64,000 nucleotides of DNA, taken from CAVQSS01 sp963746605. GTDB lineage: Bacteria; Desulfobacterota; RBG-13-43-22. A program made the position numbers and the translations under genes. Below the pieces are notes generated by a model. The model was not told the DNA's origin. It worked only from the letters and a program-made list of their open reading frames with translations, and searched no databases. Positions 1 to 9,187 of the stretch are shown piece by piece. The DNA is taken from the NCBI GenBank assembly GCA_963746605.1, contig CAVVCH010000016.1:1-64000 (forward strand), given 5' to 3'. Position 1 is the first letter of the stretch. The number at the start of each line of letters is the position of its first letter.

Positions 1-332
1 TTGCCTTGCCTGTCCAAGAGCTGGGCGTAGCCGCTGATCGTTCCTTCGGCAACAGCCACACCGTCGACGCCCCGCACGACGTCGACGAGATCCTCGGGTA
101 CTCGGCCCCGACTGAGCCCGACGTTCGTTCCGCCGCCGATGGGGGTCGAGGCGCGCACCGATACGTCGACACCCTGGTTGATGTTCGCGAAGAGATCGTT
201 CACCGAGGCTCGCAGGGAGTCGGTGACCACGAACGCTCCGACGATGAACGCCACGCCAGTGACGACAGCAAGCGTCGTCAGCAGAAAGCGCAGCTTGTGG
301 GCGAGGATGCTTCGAAAACTCAGGCGAACCAT
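1..332 (-). CDS. ABC transporter permease, FtsX/MacB type (partial)
   Basis: Reading on the minus strand from an ATG at 332, about 110 residues are visible before the window edge cuts the gene. The N-terminus is basic and is followed by a hydrophobic segment at about residues 17-37, then an extracytoplasmic-type stretch (ASTPIGGGTNVGLSRGRVPE). This is the layout of the first helix and periplasmic/extracellular domain of FtsX-like permeases. It lies directly downstream of an ATPase of the matching class, so the pair probably forms a MacB/LolCDE-like exporter; the substrate is unknown. Start choice rests on the ATG following the ATPase end. Confidence 0.75.
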   Translation of the reverse strand, partial: MVRLSFRSILAHKLRFLLTTLAVVTGVAFIVGAFVVTDSLRASVNDLFANINQGVDVSVRASTPIGGGTNVGLSRGRVPEDLVDVVRGVDGVAVAEGTISGYAQLLDRQG

Positions 333-335
333 GGC

Positions 336-1086
336 TCACGCTGCCAAGGCTCTTCAGCCGCTCGAGCACTCGAGCGACCGTGGGATCGAACATCTCGCCG
401 ACGATGCGTCCGTCCGTCAGGAAGAGGACGCGGCCGCCATGGCTCGCCGCGTTCGGATCGTGGGTGACCATCACGATCGTCTGTCCGAGCTCCTCGACCG
501 CACGCTCCAGGAGGTCGAGGAGCTCGCCCGCCGCGCGACTGTCGAGGTTTCCGGTCGGTTCGTCGGCGAAGACGATCTCAGGTCGTCCCGCCAACGCTCG
601 AGCGATTGCCACCCGTTGCTGCTCGCCCCCGGAGAGCTGTCCCGGGTGGTGGTCGAGGCGATGTCCTAGACCGATCGCAGCGATGATCTGGTCGAGCCAG
701 GCCTGATCGATCCGGCGCCGGCCGAGGTCGGCCGGAAGCGTGATGTTCTCGATCGCGGTGAGGGTCGGGACGAGGTTGAACGCTTGGAAGATGAACCCCA
801 CGTGATCCCGGCGCACGATCGTGCGCTCCTTCTCGGTCATGTCGGAGAGGTCGATGCCGCCGAGCTCCATGGAGCCGGACGTGAGCGAGTCCAGACCGGC
901 GAGGCAGTGCATCAGCGTCGACTTCCCGGAGCCGGAGGGCCCCATGACTGCCGTGAGCTGTCGTGACGGAAAGTCGACTGTCACGCCGTCGAGCGCCCGA
1001 ACGGACACGTCCCCCTTGCCGTACACCTTCACGGCCTCGACGGCACGAGCAGCGACGGAAAGCCCTACGGAATCCAGTGTCCGCAT
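336..1086 (-). CDS. ABC transporter ATP-binding protein, MacB/LolD class
   Basis: About 250 residues from ATG at 1086. Walker A (GPSGSGKS) is at about residues 49-56, the Q-loop (FIFQAFN) near 98, the signature LSGGEQQR at 151-158, Walker B (IVFADEP) at 171-177 and the switch His (VTHD) near 208. These mark an ATPase of the MacB/LolD family that powers an FtsX-like permease. The reading frame has no stop before the window edge. The expected TGA (338-336), placed just before the permease ATG, is one base out of frame, so a 1-nt indel near the 3' end is likely. The end given here is that of the expected stop. Confidence 0.8.
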
Positions 1087-1268
1087 GGATCAACGGTGCG
1101 CTCGCGGGAGAGCAGGTCGAAGGGCCGTAGGTCCCGCATCGCGGGCATCCGTTGTTGTTGTTCACCAACTGGCCATCTCGCCGGCGCTTCCGAAGGACGT
1201 TCGCCCCTGGCAACGTGGTCGGGGCTTCGCGACCATGATCACGGAGCGCAGGAAAGGACGCGGAGATC
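1087..1268. other. divergent intergenic region
   Basis: Between the ABC ATPase start (minus) and the next gene (plus). I see no convincing gene, RNA or hairpin here; promoters for both directions presumably lie in it. Confidence 0.3.
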
Positions 1269-3237
1269 GTGAGCAAGTTGGCCGATGCAGCGCCGGCAGG
1301 GGTCCGGAAACGAGAGGTGCTCGAGGAGCTCGGCGAGTCCACGTTGCTCCTCCCGTCACTCGTCGCGAGCGGCTTGGAGGCCAATGATCGGGCGAAGTAC
1401 TTCCTGACGCTCCTCCAGGCGCGCGAGAGCATGCCGACTCACCGTCGATGGTGGGTCCGTCGTTGCGAGAGGAGCGACTCGCTGCCGGCATCACCGACGC
1501 CGACCTCGATTCGGTTGTCGAGGGATCGCGGCGGACCGAAGAGGACCTTTACGCAATCCCATGTGCGGGTCGGATCCACACCGCCTTGATCGACGCGTAT
1601 TCGTGGAGATGCTGACGCCCCTGGACGTCGCACGGGTCGCCGGCGCGCCAGATCGCTCGAGGCTCGAAGCGCTGGCGGCGGATGGTCCCGATGCGAGCAG
1701 CCAGGTCGTCCGAGGCACCTACATCGATCGGATGACCTCTGCCGCACGGCAGCAAGGGGACTCGCTGCACCTCATCGTGATGGACGCGCACCGTGCCCTC
1801 AACCGCCTGCAAGCCGAGGTCGCGCCGGCCAGCATCGACGGTGCTTCGGTGTACGGACTCACGGCGGAGGACGAGGGCCTCGTCACGGCGTTCATGGCGG
1901 GGCTCCACGAGACCGCAGCGCTGAGGTTCGACCATCCCGGTCTGACGACGAGCGCGACCCGCGTGGCAGAGCGGCTTCTGATCGAGAACGACCTGGGGAC
2001 TACCGACGCACACGTGGTGGTCCTGACCATCGAGCACCTCACCGCGACGGTGACCTACACCGATGTCCACGCTCGTCGGCTGGCCTTCTTTCAGTCGATG
2101 CTCGACAGCTTTCCCGTCACGTGGTCCGACGCCGAGCGACGCGGCGGGGGCCCCATGCTCGGCGAGCATCACGTCGCCATAGGTCGTTACGAAGCGCCTG
2201 ACCGACCCGCCCTCGAGGGTTACCTGCGGCACGTCGGTTCGCGTCTGCGTGTTCGTTCTGGACTGGAATCGTGCCCGCAAGCGGCTCACGCCGATCGTCG
2301 GCCGGAACGACGCGGTGAGCCTGTTGCGCTGGGCGGCCGACCAGAACCTCGGTCACATGGCGTTCCTGGCGCTCGGCGGCGAGCGTCTCATCTACGACGG
2401 CGGTCGAGCGTGCGGCGAAGGTGCCAGCCCGCTACGGCGAGCCGCTCACGGACGTTCTCGGCCGCGTACGCGACCCTTGCGGTCGTTCGGTTCGCTCTTC
2501 GAGCGGCTTCGGAGGGCCTGCGCGCCGGGAGGTCGCCGCTGCTGATCCGCGATGAGCTCCGAGTCGAGGTGCTGCGGCACGCGCAGGCGTCCCATCGGCG
2601 CCTGATCGACACGGCGGCCGAGCACGCGAGCCTGATCGTCGAGTCCGCCCAGGCCTTCCAGGCGGCGCTCGTGCGCCTCGGGATGCTGGACGGTGACGAC
2701 TTCCGCACTCGCCAGGCGGCACGTGCCGCGGGGTGGGAGCACGACGCCGACGAGATCGTCGTCGCGCAGCGCCAGGCGGCCGGGCGCGTGGAGGGGGGCG
2801 CCACCGTCGCGGCCCTCACGACCACGGCCGACGACGCGATCGACCTCATCGAGGAGGCTGTGTTCCTGCTCACACTCGTGCCGCGGGAAGCGATCCCCGT
2901 CGTGCAGCGGATCCTCACGCCGCTCGCCTCGATCGTGGTGATGGCCTCACGTGAGCACCTCAAGGCCGTTGAGATCGCTCGCGAGGTCGTCGACGGCGCC
3001 AGTCCCGACGATCTCGAAGACTTCATCGTTGCCGTCGACCGCGTCGCCAGCCTCGAGCACGACGCGGACGACGCCGAGCGTGCGGCCCGCGCGGCGATGA
3101 TCGCGACGGCGCCCGACTTCCGCACCCTCTACATCGCCGACAACCTCGCTCGGGCGGCGGAGGCCGCAACCGACGCGTTGTTGCGTGCGGCACTCGGCCT
3201 GCGCGACCACGTCCTCACCCTCCTCTCCGCACGATGA
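1269..3237 (+). pseudogene. unrecognised protein region plus PhoU-like (DUF47-type) helical region, several frameshifts
   Basis: Protein-like sequence begins at GTG 1269 and continues to the TGA at 3235-3237, but in several frames: breaks are inferred near 1419, 1600, 2238, 2400 and 2465. The first two thirds resemble no family I can name. The last ~250 residues are long amphipathic helices with repeated ExxxD/R patterns (RHAQASHRRLIDTAAEHASL, then SLEHDADDAERAARAA), which resembles the PhoU/DUF47 fold; that assignment is tentative. It could be two genes rather than one. The stop overlaps the ATG of the PPDK-like gene (ATGA), suggesting a two-gene operon. Whether the breaks are real or sequencing indels cannot be told from one sequence. 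Confidence 0.5.
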
Positions 3238-4849
3238 ACCCCGACGTCAGGTCGGAAGTCGACACGCTGGCCGACGTTCCTCGATGCGGCAGACCCACGC
3301 ACCGCGCGTCCCCGAGACGGTTGGCGCGAAGGCCGCCAACCTCATCCGAATGGCCAGCGCCGGGTTGCCCGTTCCGCCCGGTTTCGTGCTCGGCACCGAG
3401 ATCTGCGCCGCCCACGACGACGGTCAGGGGCGGCTCGACGCAGACGTGACCGTCCTGATCGAACGCGGGGTCCGTCACGTCGAGGAGGCGACCGGCCTGT
3501 GCTTTGGTGCCAGCCGCCGTCCACTCCTCCTCGCCGTGCGATCGGGTGCCGCGAGGTCGATGCCGGGAATGCTCGACACGATCCTCAATGTCGGGCTTTG
3601 CGACGCCACAGTGCCCGGGCTTCTTCGCGAGACAGGTGATCCCGTCTTCGTGTGGGACTCGTACAGACGGCTGGTCCAGTCGCACGCCGAAGTCGTCGCC
3701 GGCTGCCCATCGTCGCTCTTCGCCGACGCGATCGCCCGGGCGCTCGCGGAGTCTGGTGTTCCAACGCTGACCGAGCTCGACGTGGCCGCCCTGCGCAGAC
3801 TCGTCGTCGAGTTCCAGAGCATCTACCGGTCGTCCTCGGGTGCGCCGTTTCCGCAGGAGCCCATGCAGCAGCTCCGCGACTCGGTCGAGGCGGTCTTTCG
3901 GTCGTGGAACGCCGAGCGCGCGGTCGAGTACCGGCGCCTCGGGGGGCTCACCGACCTCGTTGGCACCGCCGTCACAGTCCAGGCCATGGTGTTCGGCAAT
4001 CAAGGGATCACGTCAGGATCGGGTGTCGGGTTCACCCGTGACCCCTCGACCGGCGAGAACCGGCTTTACGTCGACTTCTTGCTCAACGCACAAGGCGAGG
4101 ATGTCGTGGCCGGCCGTCACGCGACCGGTGAGCCAGAACCACTCATTGCGGCCGTCCCTGGCCTCGCGCACGAGCTCCAGACGCTTCGGCGCACGCTCGA
4201 GTCGATCTTCGGCGACGCCCAAGACTTCGAGTTCACTGTCGAGGACGGGAAGCTGTGGGTCCTCCAGTCGCGTGCCGCGAAGCGGACGCCGTGGGCGGCG
4301 TTGCGGATCGCATGCGAACTCGTCGACGAGGGTGTCCTCGACGAGGCCGCCGCGCTCGTGAGCCTCGGTTCGCTCGATCTCGATCGCATCACACGCCTCC
4401 GTCTCGACACCTGCGCGTCGCCTGATCCGATCGGCCGGGCGACACCAGCGAGCACCGGCGTGGCGGCCGGCGTGATCGCGCTCGACGGCGAGACGGCCCG
4501 CCTCAGTGCCGAACGTGGCGATTCGGTGATCCTGGTACGTGAGGATGCGTCCACCGACGACATCGCCGCCTTCCCCGTGTGTCGGGGCCTGCTCACCTCA
4601 CGCGGCGCCCGTACATCCCATGCCGCGGTTGTCGCCCGCCAGCTCGGGATCGTATGTCTCGTGAATTGCGGTGACCTCGCCGTCGATGTCGCGACCCGTG
4701 CGGTTCAGATCGGGGAACACCGGCTCAGCGAGTTCGATGCTGTGACGCTCGACGGCGCCGAGGGGGGCATCTACCGCGGGATGCTTCAACTCGTCGAGGA
4801 GCGCCCGACTGAGCTGGTGAACCGCGTCAGGTCGTGGATGCATCGGTAG
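3234..4849 (+). CDS. PPDK-like protein lacking the C-terminal barrel (N-terminal frameshift)
   Basis: The product matches the ATP-grasp and swivelling domains of pyruvate phosphate dikinase. It shows GAKAANLIRM and LPVPPGFVL near the N-terminus, SGAARSMPGMLDTILNVGL, GFTRDPSTGENRLY, LNAQGEDVVAG, and the phospho-histidine region TSRGARTSHAAVVARQLG. It stops about 75 residues after that histidine, so the PEP/pyruvate TIM-barrel of a normal ~900-residue PPDK is absent. ATG 3234 overlaps the previous stop, but it is out of frame with the body (open from 3185), implying a 1-nt break between about 3250 and 3310. A phosphotransfer protein using a separate partner, or a shortened relic, are both possible. 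Confidence 0.7.
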
Positions 4850-4898
4850 CTTTGCATGCCGCCTGGTTCGCGCCCGTGGCCAGAGATGCGCAGCTCTC

Positions 4899-5306
4899 TC
4901 AGCTCAGCTGGCCGACGATCGTGGCAGTGTCGAGCCACACGTTCTCGCGGCTGATCAGCCCGTCGCGGAACTCGAAGACGTGGAGGATGCGGAACGTGAT
5001 GCGGCGGTTGTTGCCGGGCATGCCCAGCATCTGTCCGGTCACCGTGCCGGTCATGAGCTGCTCGAGCACGAGCGCGTCGTTGGTTGCGTACTCATGGGTC
5101 GGTCGCTCTTCCTCGGTGCGGAAGTTGCGCGTCAGCTCTTCATAGAACGCCTTCGCCGCGCCCTTGCCCTTGGACGGTGCGCCCGGGAAGCCGACCGCGT
5201 CGTGCTCGATGTCGTCGGTGTAGACCGCGATCGCGCCCTCGACGTCGCCTGCCCCTTCTGCCTTGAGGTGCCGCTCGACGAGCGCCTTCATCTCTGTCAG
5301 CTCCAT
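4899..5306 (-). CDS. SnoaL/NTF2-like polyketide-cyclase-type protein
   Basis: A 135-residue product with the cone-fold pattern of the NTF2/SnoaL superfamily: an N-terminal helix (MKALVERHLKAEGAGDVEGA), VYTDDIEHDAVGFPG, and C-terminal strands RITFRILHVFEFRDGLISRE. Such proteins bind small hydrophobic ligands or act as isomerases/cyclases; the substrate is not predictable here. ATG 5306 was chosen over the longer frame (5348) because GAAAGGAAGG sits just upstream. It is divergently transcribed from a TetR regulator, which may control it. Confidence 0.75.
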   Translation of the reverse strand: MELTEMKALVERHLKAEGAGDVEGAIAVYTDDIEHDAVGFPGAPSKGKGAAKAFYEELTRNFRTEEERPTHEYATNDALVLEQLMTGTVTGQMLGMPGNNRRITFRILHVFEFRDGLISRENVWLDTATIVGQLS

Positions 5307-5396
5307 GGAACCTTCCTTTCGTGGTCTCTGCGAGGGTGCTATCATCATGAGATTCCTCTCTCACGTCAAGAGTCATCTTTCACGAACACAGGACGG

Positions 5397-6026
5397 GTCA
5401 ACCAGAAGGCCCGCACGTGGGCGGCACTCCTCGCCGCGGCGATCGAGCTCGTGCGCGAGGGACGGCCCCCGTCGGTTCCCGACGCCGCCGAACGCGCGTT
5501 GGTCTCGGTGGCCACCGTGTACCGGTACTTCCCGACCGCCGACGACTTGTGGCTCGAGGCTTCGTTCGAGACCATCGACTTCATTGCCGCGACCGACCAG
5601 GCCACTCGTCTGGTCGAGGCCGCGGGAGACGACCCGGTGGCCAGGCTCGACGCGGTGGTGATGAGCATCGGTTGGCGGATGCTCGAGGATCCCGTCCCGT
5701 TCCGGACGATGGCGAAGCTCGCGTTGGATCGTTGGTTCGTGCAGCAGCAGTCTCCCGGCGAGGAGGGCGCCCCGGTTCGCGAGGGGCGGCGCAATCGGTG
5801 GAACCTGATGGTGGTCGAGCCGCTTCGCGACAGGTTGACTGCCGACGAGTGCGATCAGCTCGTCGCTGCCCTCAACGTCGCGTGGGGGACCGAGGCCGTC
5901 ATGTCGTTGATCGACGTGTCGGGACTCGACGTCGAACGGGCCAAGGCTGTGATGCTGCAGACCGCACGTTGGGTGCTGTCCTCAGCGCTGGCGGACGCGA
6001 AGAAGCGGGCACGGCGCACCCGCTGA
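5397..6026 (+). CDS. TetR/AcrR family transcriptional regulator
   Basis: About 210 residues. The N-terminal HTH is clear: ARTWAALLAAAIELVREG, then ALVSVATVYRYFPTADDLW, the TetR recognition helix (xTVYRYF). The C-terminal ligand domain is helical and unassigned. No ATG, GTG or TTG lies in frame between about 5330 and the HTH, so the 5' end is uncertain. The true start may be ATG 5347 with a 1-nt frameshift. The start given (GTC at 5397) is only the approximate beginning of conserved sequence. The divergent gene at 4899-5306 is the obvious regulatory target. Confidence 0.7.
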   Translation, partial: VNQKARTWAALLAAAIELVREGRPPSVPDAAERALVSVATVYRYFPTADDLWLEASFETIDFIAATDQATRLVEAAGDDPVARLDAVVMSIGWRMLEDPVPFRTMAKLALDRWFVQQQSPGEEGAPVREGRRNRWNLMVVEPLRDRLTADECDQLVAALNVAWGTEAVMSLIDVSGLDVERAKAVMLQTARWVLSSALADAKKRARRTR

Positions 6027-6039
6027 GCGGCGTCGAGGC

Positions 6040-6601
6040 TCAGCCTCCGGTAGCGAAGTCGACGTCTGCGGTTGCGACCGTGCCGCCCGATCGTCCGGGC
6101 GCGTCGGAGTACGTCCAGTACATGTTCGTGTGGGCGATCACCTGCTCGGCGTTGAGTGGGTACCCCCACTGACTCGGATCCTCGGTGGTGTGTGCGTCTG
6201 AGACCAGGGTGGCGTCGTAGCCGCGCACGAGCGCGCCGTGCAGGGTGCTGCGCACGCAGGCATCGGTCTGCGCCCCGGTCACCACGAGCTTGCCGACCCT
6301 TCGCTCGGCGAGGAGCGACTCGAGGTCGGTCCCCTCGAAGGAGTCGCCGTAGTGCTTGTGCACCAAGGGCTCGGAGTCCTGCCGTTTCAGCTCGTCGACG
6401 TACTGCCAGCCGTCAGAGCCTTCCTTCATGTTGTCGTCCGAGTGCTGGATCCAGACAACAGGAACGTCGGCGTTCCGCGCCCGCTCGAGGACGGTGTTGA
6501 TGTTCGCGATGACGCCGTCGGTCGTGGGCGTTCGCGACGACGTCGCGCTGGACGTCGATGATGAGGAGGGCGGTGTTGGGACGGTCAGCGAAAGTGGCCA
6601 T
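6040..6601 (-). CDS. isochorismatase-like cysteine hydrolase (frameshifted)
   Basis: The minus-strand start MATFADRPNTALLIIDVQRD (ATG 6601) carries the catalytic Asp of the isochorismatase fold. It shifts frame near 6515 into DGVIANINTVLERARNADVP, then VVWIQHSDD, and the nucleophile region VVTGAQTDACVRSTLHGALVRGYD containing the catalytic Cys. Total length of about 186 residues matches the family once the frames are joined. The family hydrolyses vinyl-ether or amide bonds (isochorismate, nicotinamide and similar); the specific substrate is unknown. The single-base break may be real or a sequence error. Confidence 0.75.
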
Positions 6602-6977
6602 TCGTTACCCTTTCCGGTGCGTCGATGCGAGCGGCTGCCCGGAACGTACCCCGCGTGGGAGGCCGTGGATCCCTTCGTCTGGCGGTGCCAGCGCGCCCTC
6701 GCCCGGATCGAGCCCACGGTCGAGGCGATCGTTGCCGAGCACGCCACGTCCTACTGGCAGCGCGGCGCGGCTCGGTACGAGGCCTAGCCCAGCGGCGACC
6801 AGCCTGACGGTCGCGTTGGTGGAGGATCGACGGAGAGCTGGTCCTCGAGCTCCGCGTCGCGGCGAGCGGGCCGTCCGAGCTCGTCGTGCACGACTTCAGC
6901 CTGATCGATTCGTTGCGCAGGGGCCTCCGCACGCGCCACGTCCGAATCCGGTACGCGACCTTCCGAGACGCGACGTC
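6602..6977 (+). other. region with short protein-like segments, no supported gene
   Basis: Two stretches read like protein in different frames: one ending at 6787 (YPAWEAVDPFVWRCQRALAR, a possible short helical protein) and one ending at TGA 6981 (IDGELVLELRVAASGPSELV). They could be the halves of a frameshifted small gene preceding the SRPBCC gene. I recognise no family and find no convincing start. Confidence 0.25.
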
Positions 6978-7471
6978 GTGAAGTACCGCGACGGCCCCAC
7001 CGTCGAGGTCGACGTCTTCATCCATGCCTCAGCTGATCGGGTCTGGGCCCTCGTCACCGACATCGAGCTCCCCGCGCGGTTCTCGCGTGAGTTCCTCGGC
7101 GCTCATTGGATCGATGACGGCCCCGCGGCCGGGCGCTCGGTTCGTCGGGCGCAGCCAGCACAAGGCGATGGGCGAGTGGGAGACGACGTCGTTCGTGTCG
7201 CGTTTCGAACCGAACCGAGCATTCGCGTGGGACGTGAGCGACCCCGACCAACCGTCGTCGAGCTGGTGGTACGAACTCGACGAAGAGGCGGGCGGCGTGC
7301 GGCTCACCCATGGCGCCCGCATGGGGCCGGCGCCGTCGGGATTGAGCATCGCGATCAATGCGATGCCTGACAAGGAGGAGCGGATCATCGCTCGCCGCCT
7401 CGAGGAGTTCGAGGCCAACATGAAACGCGACCCTCGCTGGCATCAAGGAGCTCGCGGAGGAATCGGCGTGA
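6978..7471 (+). CDS. SRPBCC/polyketide cyclase-like lipid-binding protein (two frameshifts)
   Basis: Begins at GTG 6978 (VKYRDGPTVEVDVFIHASAD), then RVWALVTDIELPARFS, the classic START/SRPBCC N-terminal strand-helix. It changes frame near 7125 into RFVGRSQHKAMGEWETTS, AFAWDVSD and SSSWWYELDEEAGGVRLTHG, and changes again near 7428 so that the protein ends KELAEESA at TGA 7469-7471. The stop overlaps the GTG of the next gene (GTGA), so the two are probably translationally coupled. Ligand unknown. Both breaks are single-base. Confidence 0.7.
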
Positions 7472-8505
7472 GCGTGCGAATCGGTGTGTGGGCGACGGCG
7501 TTCAGCCCGCACGGCGTCGACTTCGTTCGCGAAGCCGAGAGGCTCGGCGTCGACTCGGTGTGGGTGCCCGAGTTCTGGGCGGGTGACGCGCTCACGCCGC
7601 TCGCGTACCTGGCCGCGCAGACCTCGACCGTCCGCCTCGCCACGGGCATCGTGCAGCTGGGTGCTCGAACGCCCGCGATGCTCGCCATGTCCGCCCTGTC
7701 CCTTCAAGCACTCTCCGGTGGGCGGTTCGTCCTGGGCATCGGCACCAGTGGGCCGCAGGTCATGGAGGGCTGGCACGGCGTGCGCTTCGACAAGCCCGTT
7801 CGACGCACCCGCGAGACGATCGAGATCCTCCGGAAGGTCACTGCCGGGGAACGGCTCGAGTACCACGGCGAGATCTACGACCTCCCGCTTCCCGACGGTG
7901 AGGGGCGCGCGATCCGCTCGCTGATGCCGCCGGCGCACATCCCGATCCATGTTGCCGCGCTCGGGCCCGCCAACCTCCGCCTCACGGGCGAGCTCGCTGA
8001 CGGCTGGATCGGCAACTCGTTCTTCCCCGAGACGGCTGACGTCTTCATCGATCCGATCAGAGAGGGCGCTACGAAAGCGGGTCGCGACATCGCGGACCTC
8101 GACCTCACGGTCTCCGTAGGTCTGGAGCTCACCGACGATGTCGAAGAGGCCGGCCGTCGCCATGCCGAGGGATACGCGTTCACGTTCGGCGCCATGGGGT
8201 CTGCAACGACGAACTTCTACAACAACGCGTTCGAGCGACAGGGCTACGGCGACGACGTGCGCGAGGTCCAGCGTCTTTGGCTTGCGGGTGACAAGGAGGC
8301 CGCACGTAAGCGAGTCCCCACCGCCATCGGGCTCGGCACCAACCTCGTTGGCACCGACGACATCATTCGCGGTCGCCTCCGCCTCTACCGAGATGCCGGC
8401 ATCACCACGCTGCGGGTCGGGCTCCAAGGCGACGACCTCGATGCCAACCTGGCGGACCTTGCTCGGCTGCTCGACCTGGTCCGCGAGACCAACGAACTAC
8501 CGTGA
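7468..8505 (+). CDS. F420-dependent LLM-class oxidoreductase
   Basis: A 345-residue luciferase-like monooxygenase (bacterial luciferase TIM barrel). Evidence includes VRIGVWATAF at the N-terminus, REAERLGVDSVWVPEFWAGD, VRLATGIVQLGARTPAMLAM, LSGGRFVLGIGTSGPQV, HIPIHVAALGPANLRLTGEL and ADGWIGNSFFPE. These are hallmarks of F420-binding actinobacterial members (5,10-methylene-H4MPT reductase-like). Start GTG 7468 overlaps the upstream stop. It is one of the few intact genes of the first segment. The natural substrate is unknown; F420 dependence is inferred from the family and the actinobacterial context. Confidence 0.85.
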   Translation: MSVRIGVWATAFSPHGVDFVREAERLGVDSVWVPEFWAGDALTPLAYLAAQTSTVRLATGIVQLGARTPAMLAMSALSLQALSGGRFVLGIGTSGPQVMEGWHGVRFDKPVRRTRETIEILRKVTAGERLEYHGEIYDLPLPDGEGRAIRSLMPPAHIPIHVAALGPANLRLTGELADGWIGNSFFPETADVFIDPIREGATKAGRDIADLDLTVSVGLELTDDVEEAGRRHAEGYAFTFGAMGSATTNFYNNAFERQGYGDDVREVQRLWLAGDKEAARKRVPTAIGLGTNLVGTDDIIRGRLRLYRDAGITTLRVGLQGDDLDANLADLARLLDLVRETNELP

Positions 8506-8509
8506 CGGC

Positions 8510-8800
8510 GTGCCTGTTCCCACCATCACGGCCGAGCCGAAGGACGTCGGGTTCGATCCCGATCGCCTGGCTCGCATCACCGGCCACTTCCGGGCGTACG
8601 TCGACGACGGCAGGCTGCCCGGCTGGCTGATCGCCGTCTCGCGCAACGGTGAGACGCCCTACCTCGAGACGTACGGCAAGCGCGACCTCGAGTCGGGGGC
8701 GCCCGTCGAGCTCGACACCGTCTTCCGCTTCTACTCGATGAGCAAGCCGATCACGTCGGTGGCCGCGATGACCCTGTTCGAGGAGGGCGAGCTCGAGCTC
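8510..8800 (+). CDS. serine hydrolase, beta-lactamase/class C type (truncated at contig junction)
   Basis: Starts at GTG 8510 (VPVPTITAEPKDVGFDPDRL), five bases after the previous stop. It includes LPGWLIAVSRNGETPYLETYGKRDLESG, and the SxxK nucleophile motif in FRFYSMSKPITSVAAMTLFE. Only about 97 residues are present, against roughly 380 usual for this esterase/beta-lactamase family. After GELEL the sequence turns abruptly into low-GC transposase sequence of another organism, so the truncation is most likely an assembly artefact and not biology. Confidence 0.8.
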
Positions 8801-8806
8801 ATACGA
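8796..8806. other. chimeric junction between two genomes
   Basis: Left of this point the DNA is very GC-rich actinobacterial sequence ending inside a hydrolase gene. Right of it the DNA is moderate-GC Desulfobacterota sequence starting inside a transposase gene. Neither gene is completed. Codon use, gene families and base composition all change at this point. Confidence 0.8.
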
Positions 8807-9131
8807 GCAGAAGCACAACAGCACCTATCGTTACAGTAAACTGGGCGGCAAAACGCCATTGAAAGCGCTGGAGGTTGCTCACCGAAAGTTGCGTTTCCCT
8901 AAAAAAGAGCAACCGCCTCACCATCGTCTCAAGAAGCCTGAAACCGGACGATATCATCTGGTTCGCTTTATCCGGAGCAACCTGAAATTGAACATTTTTG
9001 GTGAGATGTTCCGTCTGCCCCCGGAGTTGGAGTATGAATATGTCGTGGCTACTATCGATGTCAAAGAGCAAAAATTAAAACTTTACTTGGATAAAACCGA
9101 ACAGCTAATGTTCAATTATAAATTGCGTTAA
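8802..9131 (+). pseudogene. transposase C-terminal fragment (integrase-core/DDE family)
   Basis: Open from the junction with no start: EQKHNSTYRYSKLGGKTPLK, ALEVAHRKLRFP, then NLKLNIFGEMFRLPPELEYE and YVVATIDVKEQKLKLYLD, ending at TAA 9129-9131. This is the C-terminal end of an rve-type (IS481-like) transposase; the catalytic DDE core lies upstream and is missing because of the contig junction. The IS right end follows immediately. Confidence 0.7.
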
Positions 9132-9139
9132 TAACCCGG

Positions 9140-9186
9140 TGTCCACGATGTCCTGGCATTAAAATCTGTCCACGATGTCGTGGCAT
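9140..9186. repeat. IS terminal sequence, two near-identical 20-bp boxes
   Basis: TGTCCACGATGTCCTGGCAT at 9140-9159 recurs at 9167-9186 with one mismatch (27-bp period). The pair sits between the transposase stop and the interrupted ATPase gene, so it is best read as the right end of the insertion sequence, with the two boxes being transposase-binding subsites. Confidence 0.6.
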
Positions 9187-9187
9187 T

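Noticed and set aside
578..1432. Long minus-strand open frame of 284 codons
   Set aside because: It runs antisense and out of frame to the ABC ATPase and the following gene, and its residues are Arg/Ser/Pro-rich as in shadow frames of GC-rich DNA.
7054..8427. 457-codon minus-strand open frame opposite the LLM gene
   Set aside because: Antisense shadow of a well-supported oxidoreductase in very GC-rich DNA; no family resemblance.
9140..9186. Possible CRISPR repeat pair
   Set aside because: Only two copies with a 7-bp spacer, placed at an IS end; no array structure or cas genes.
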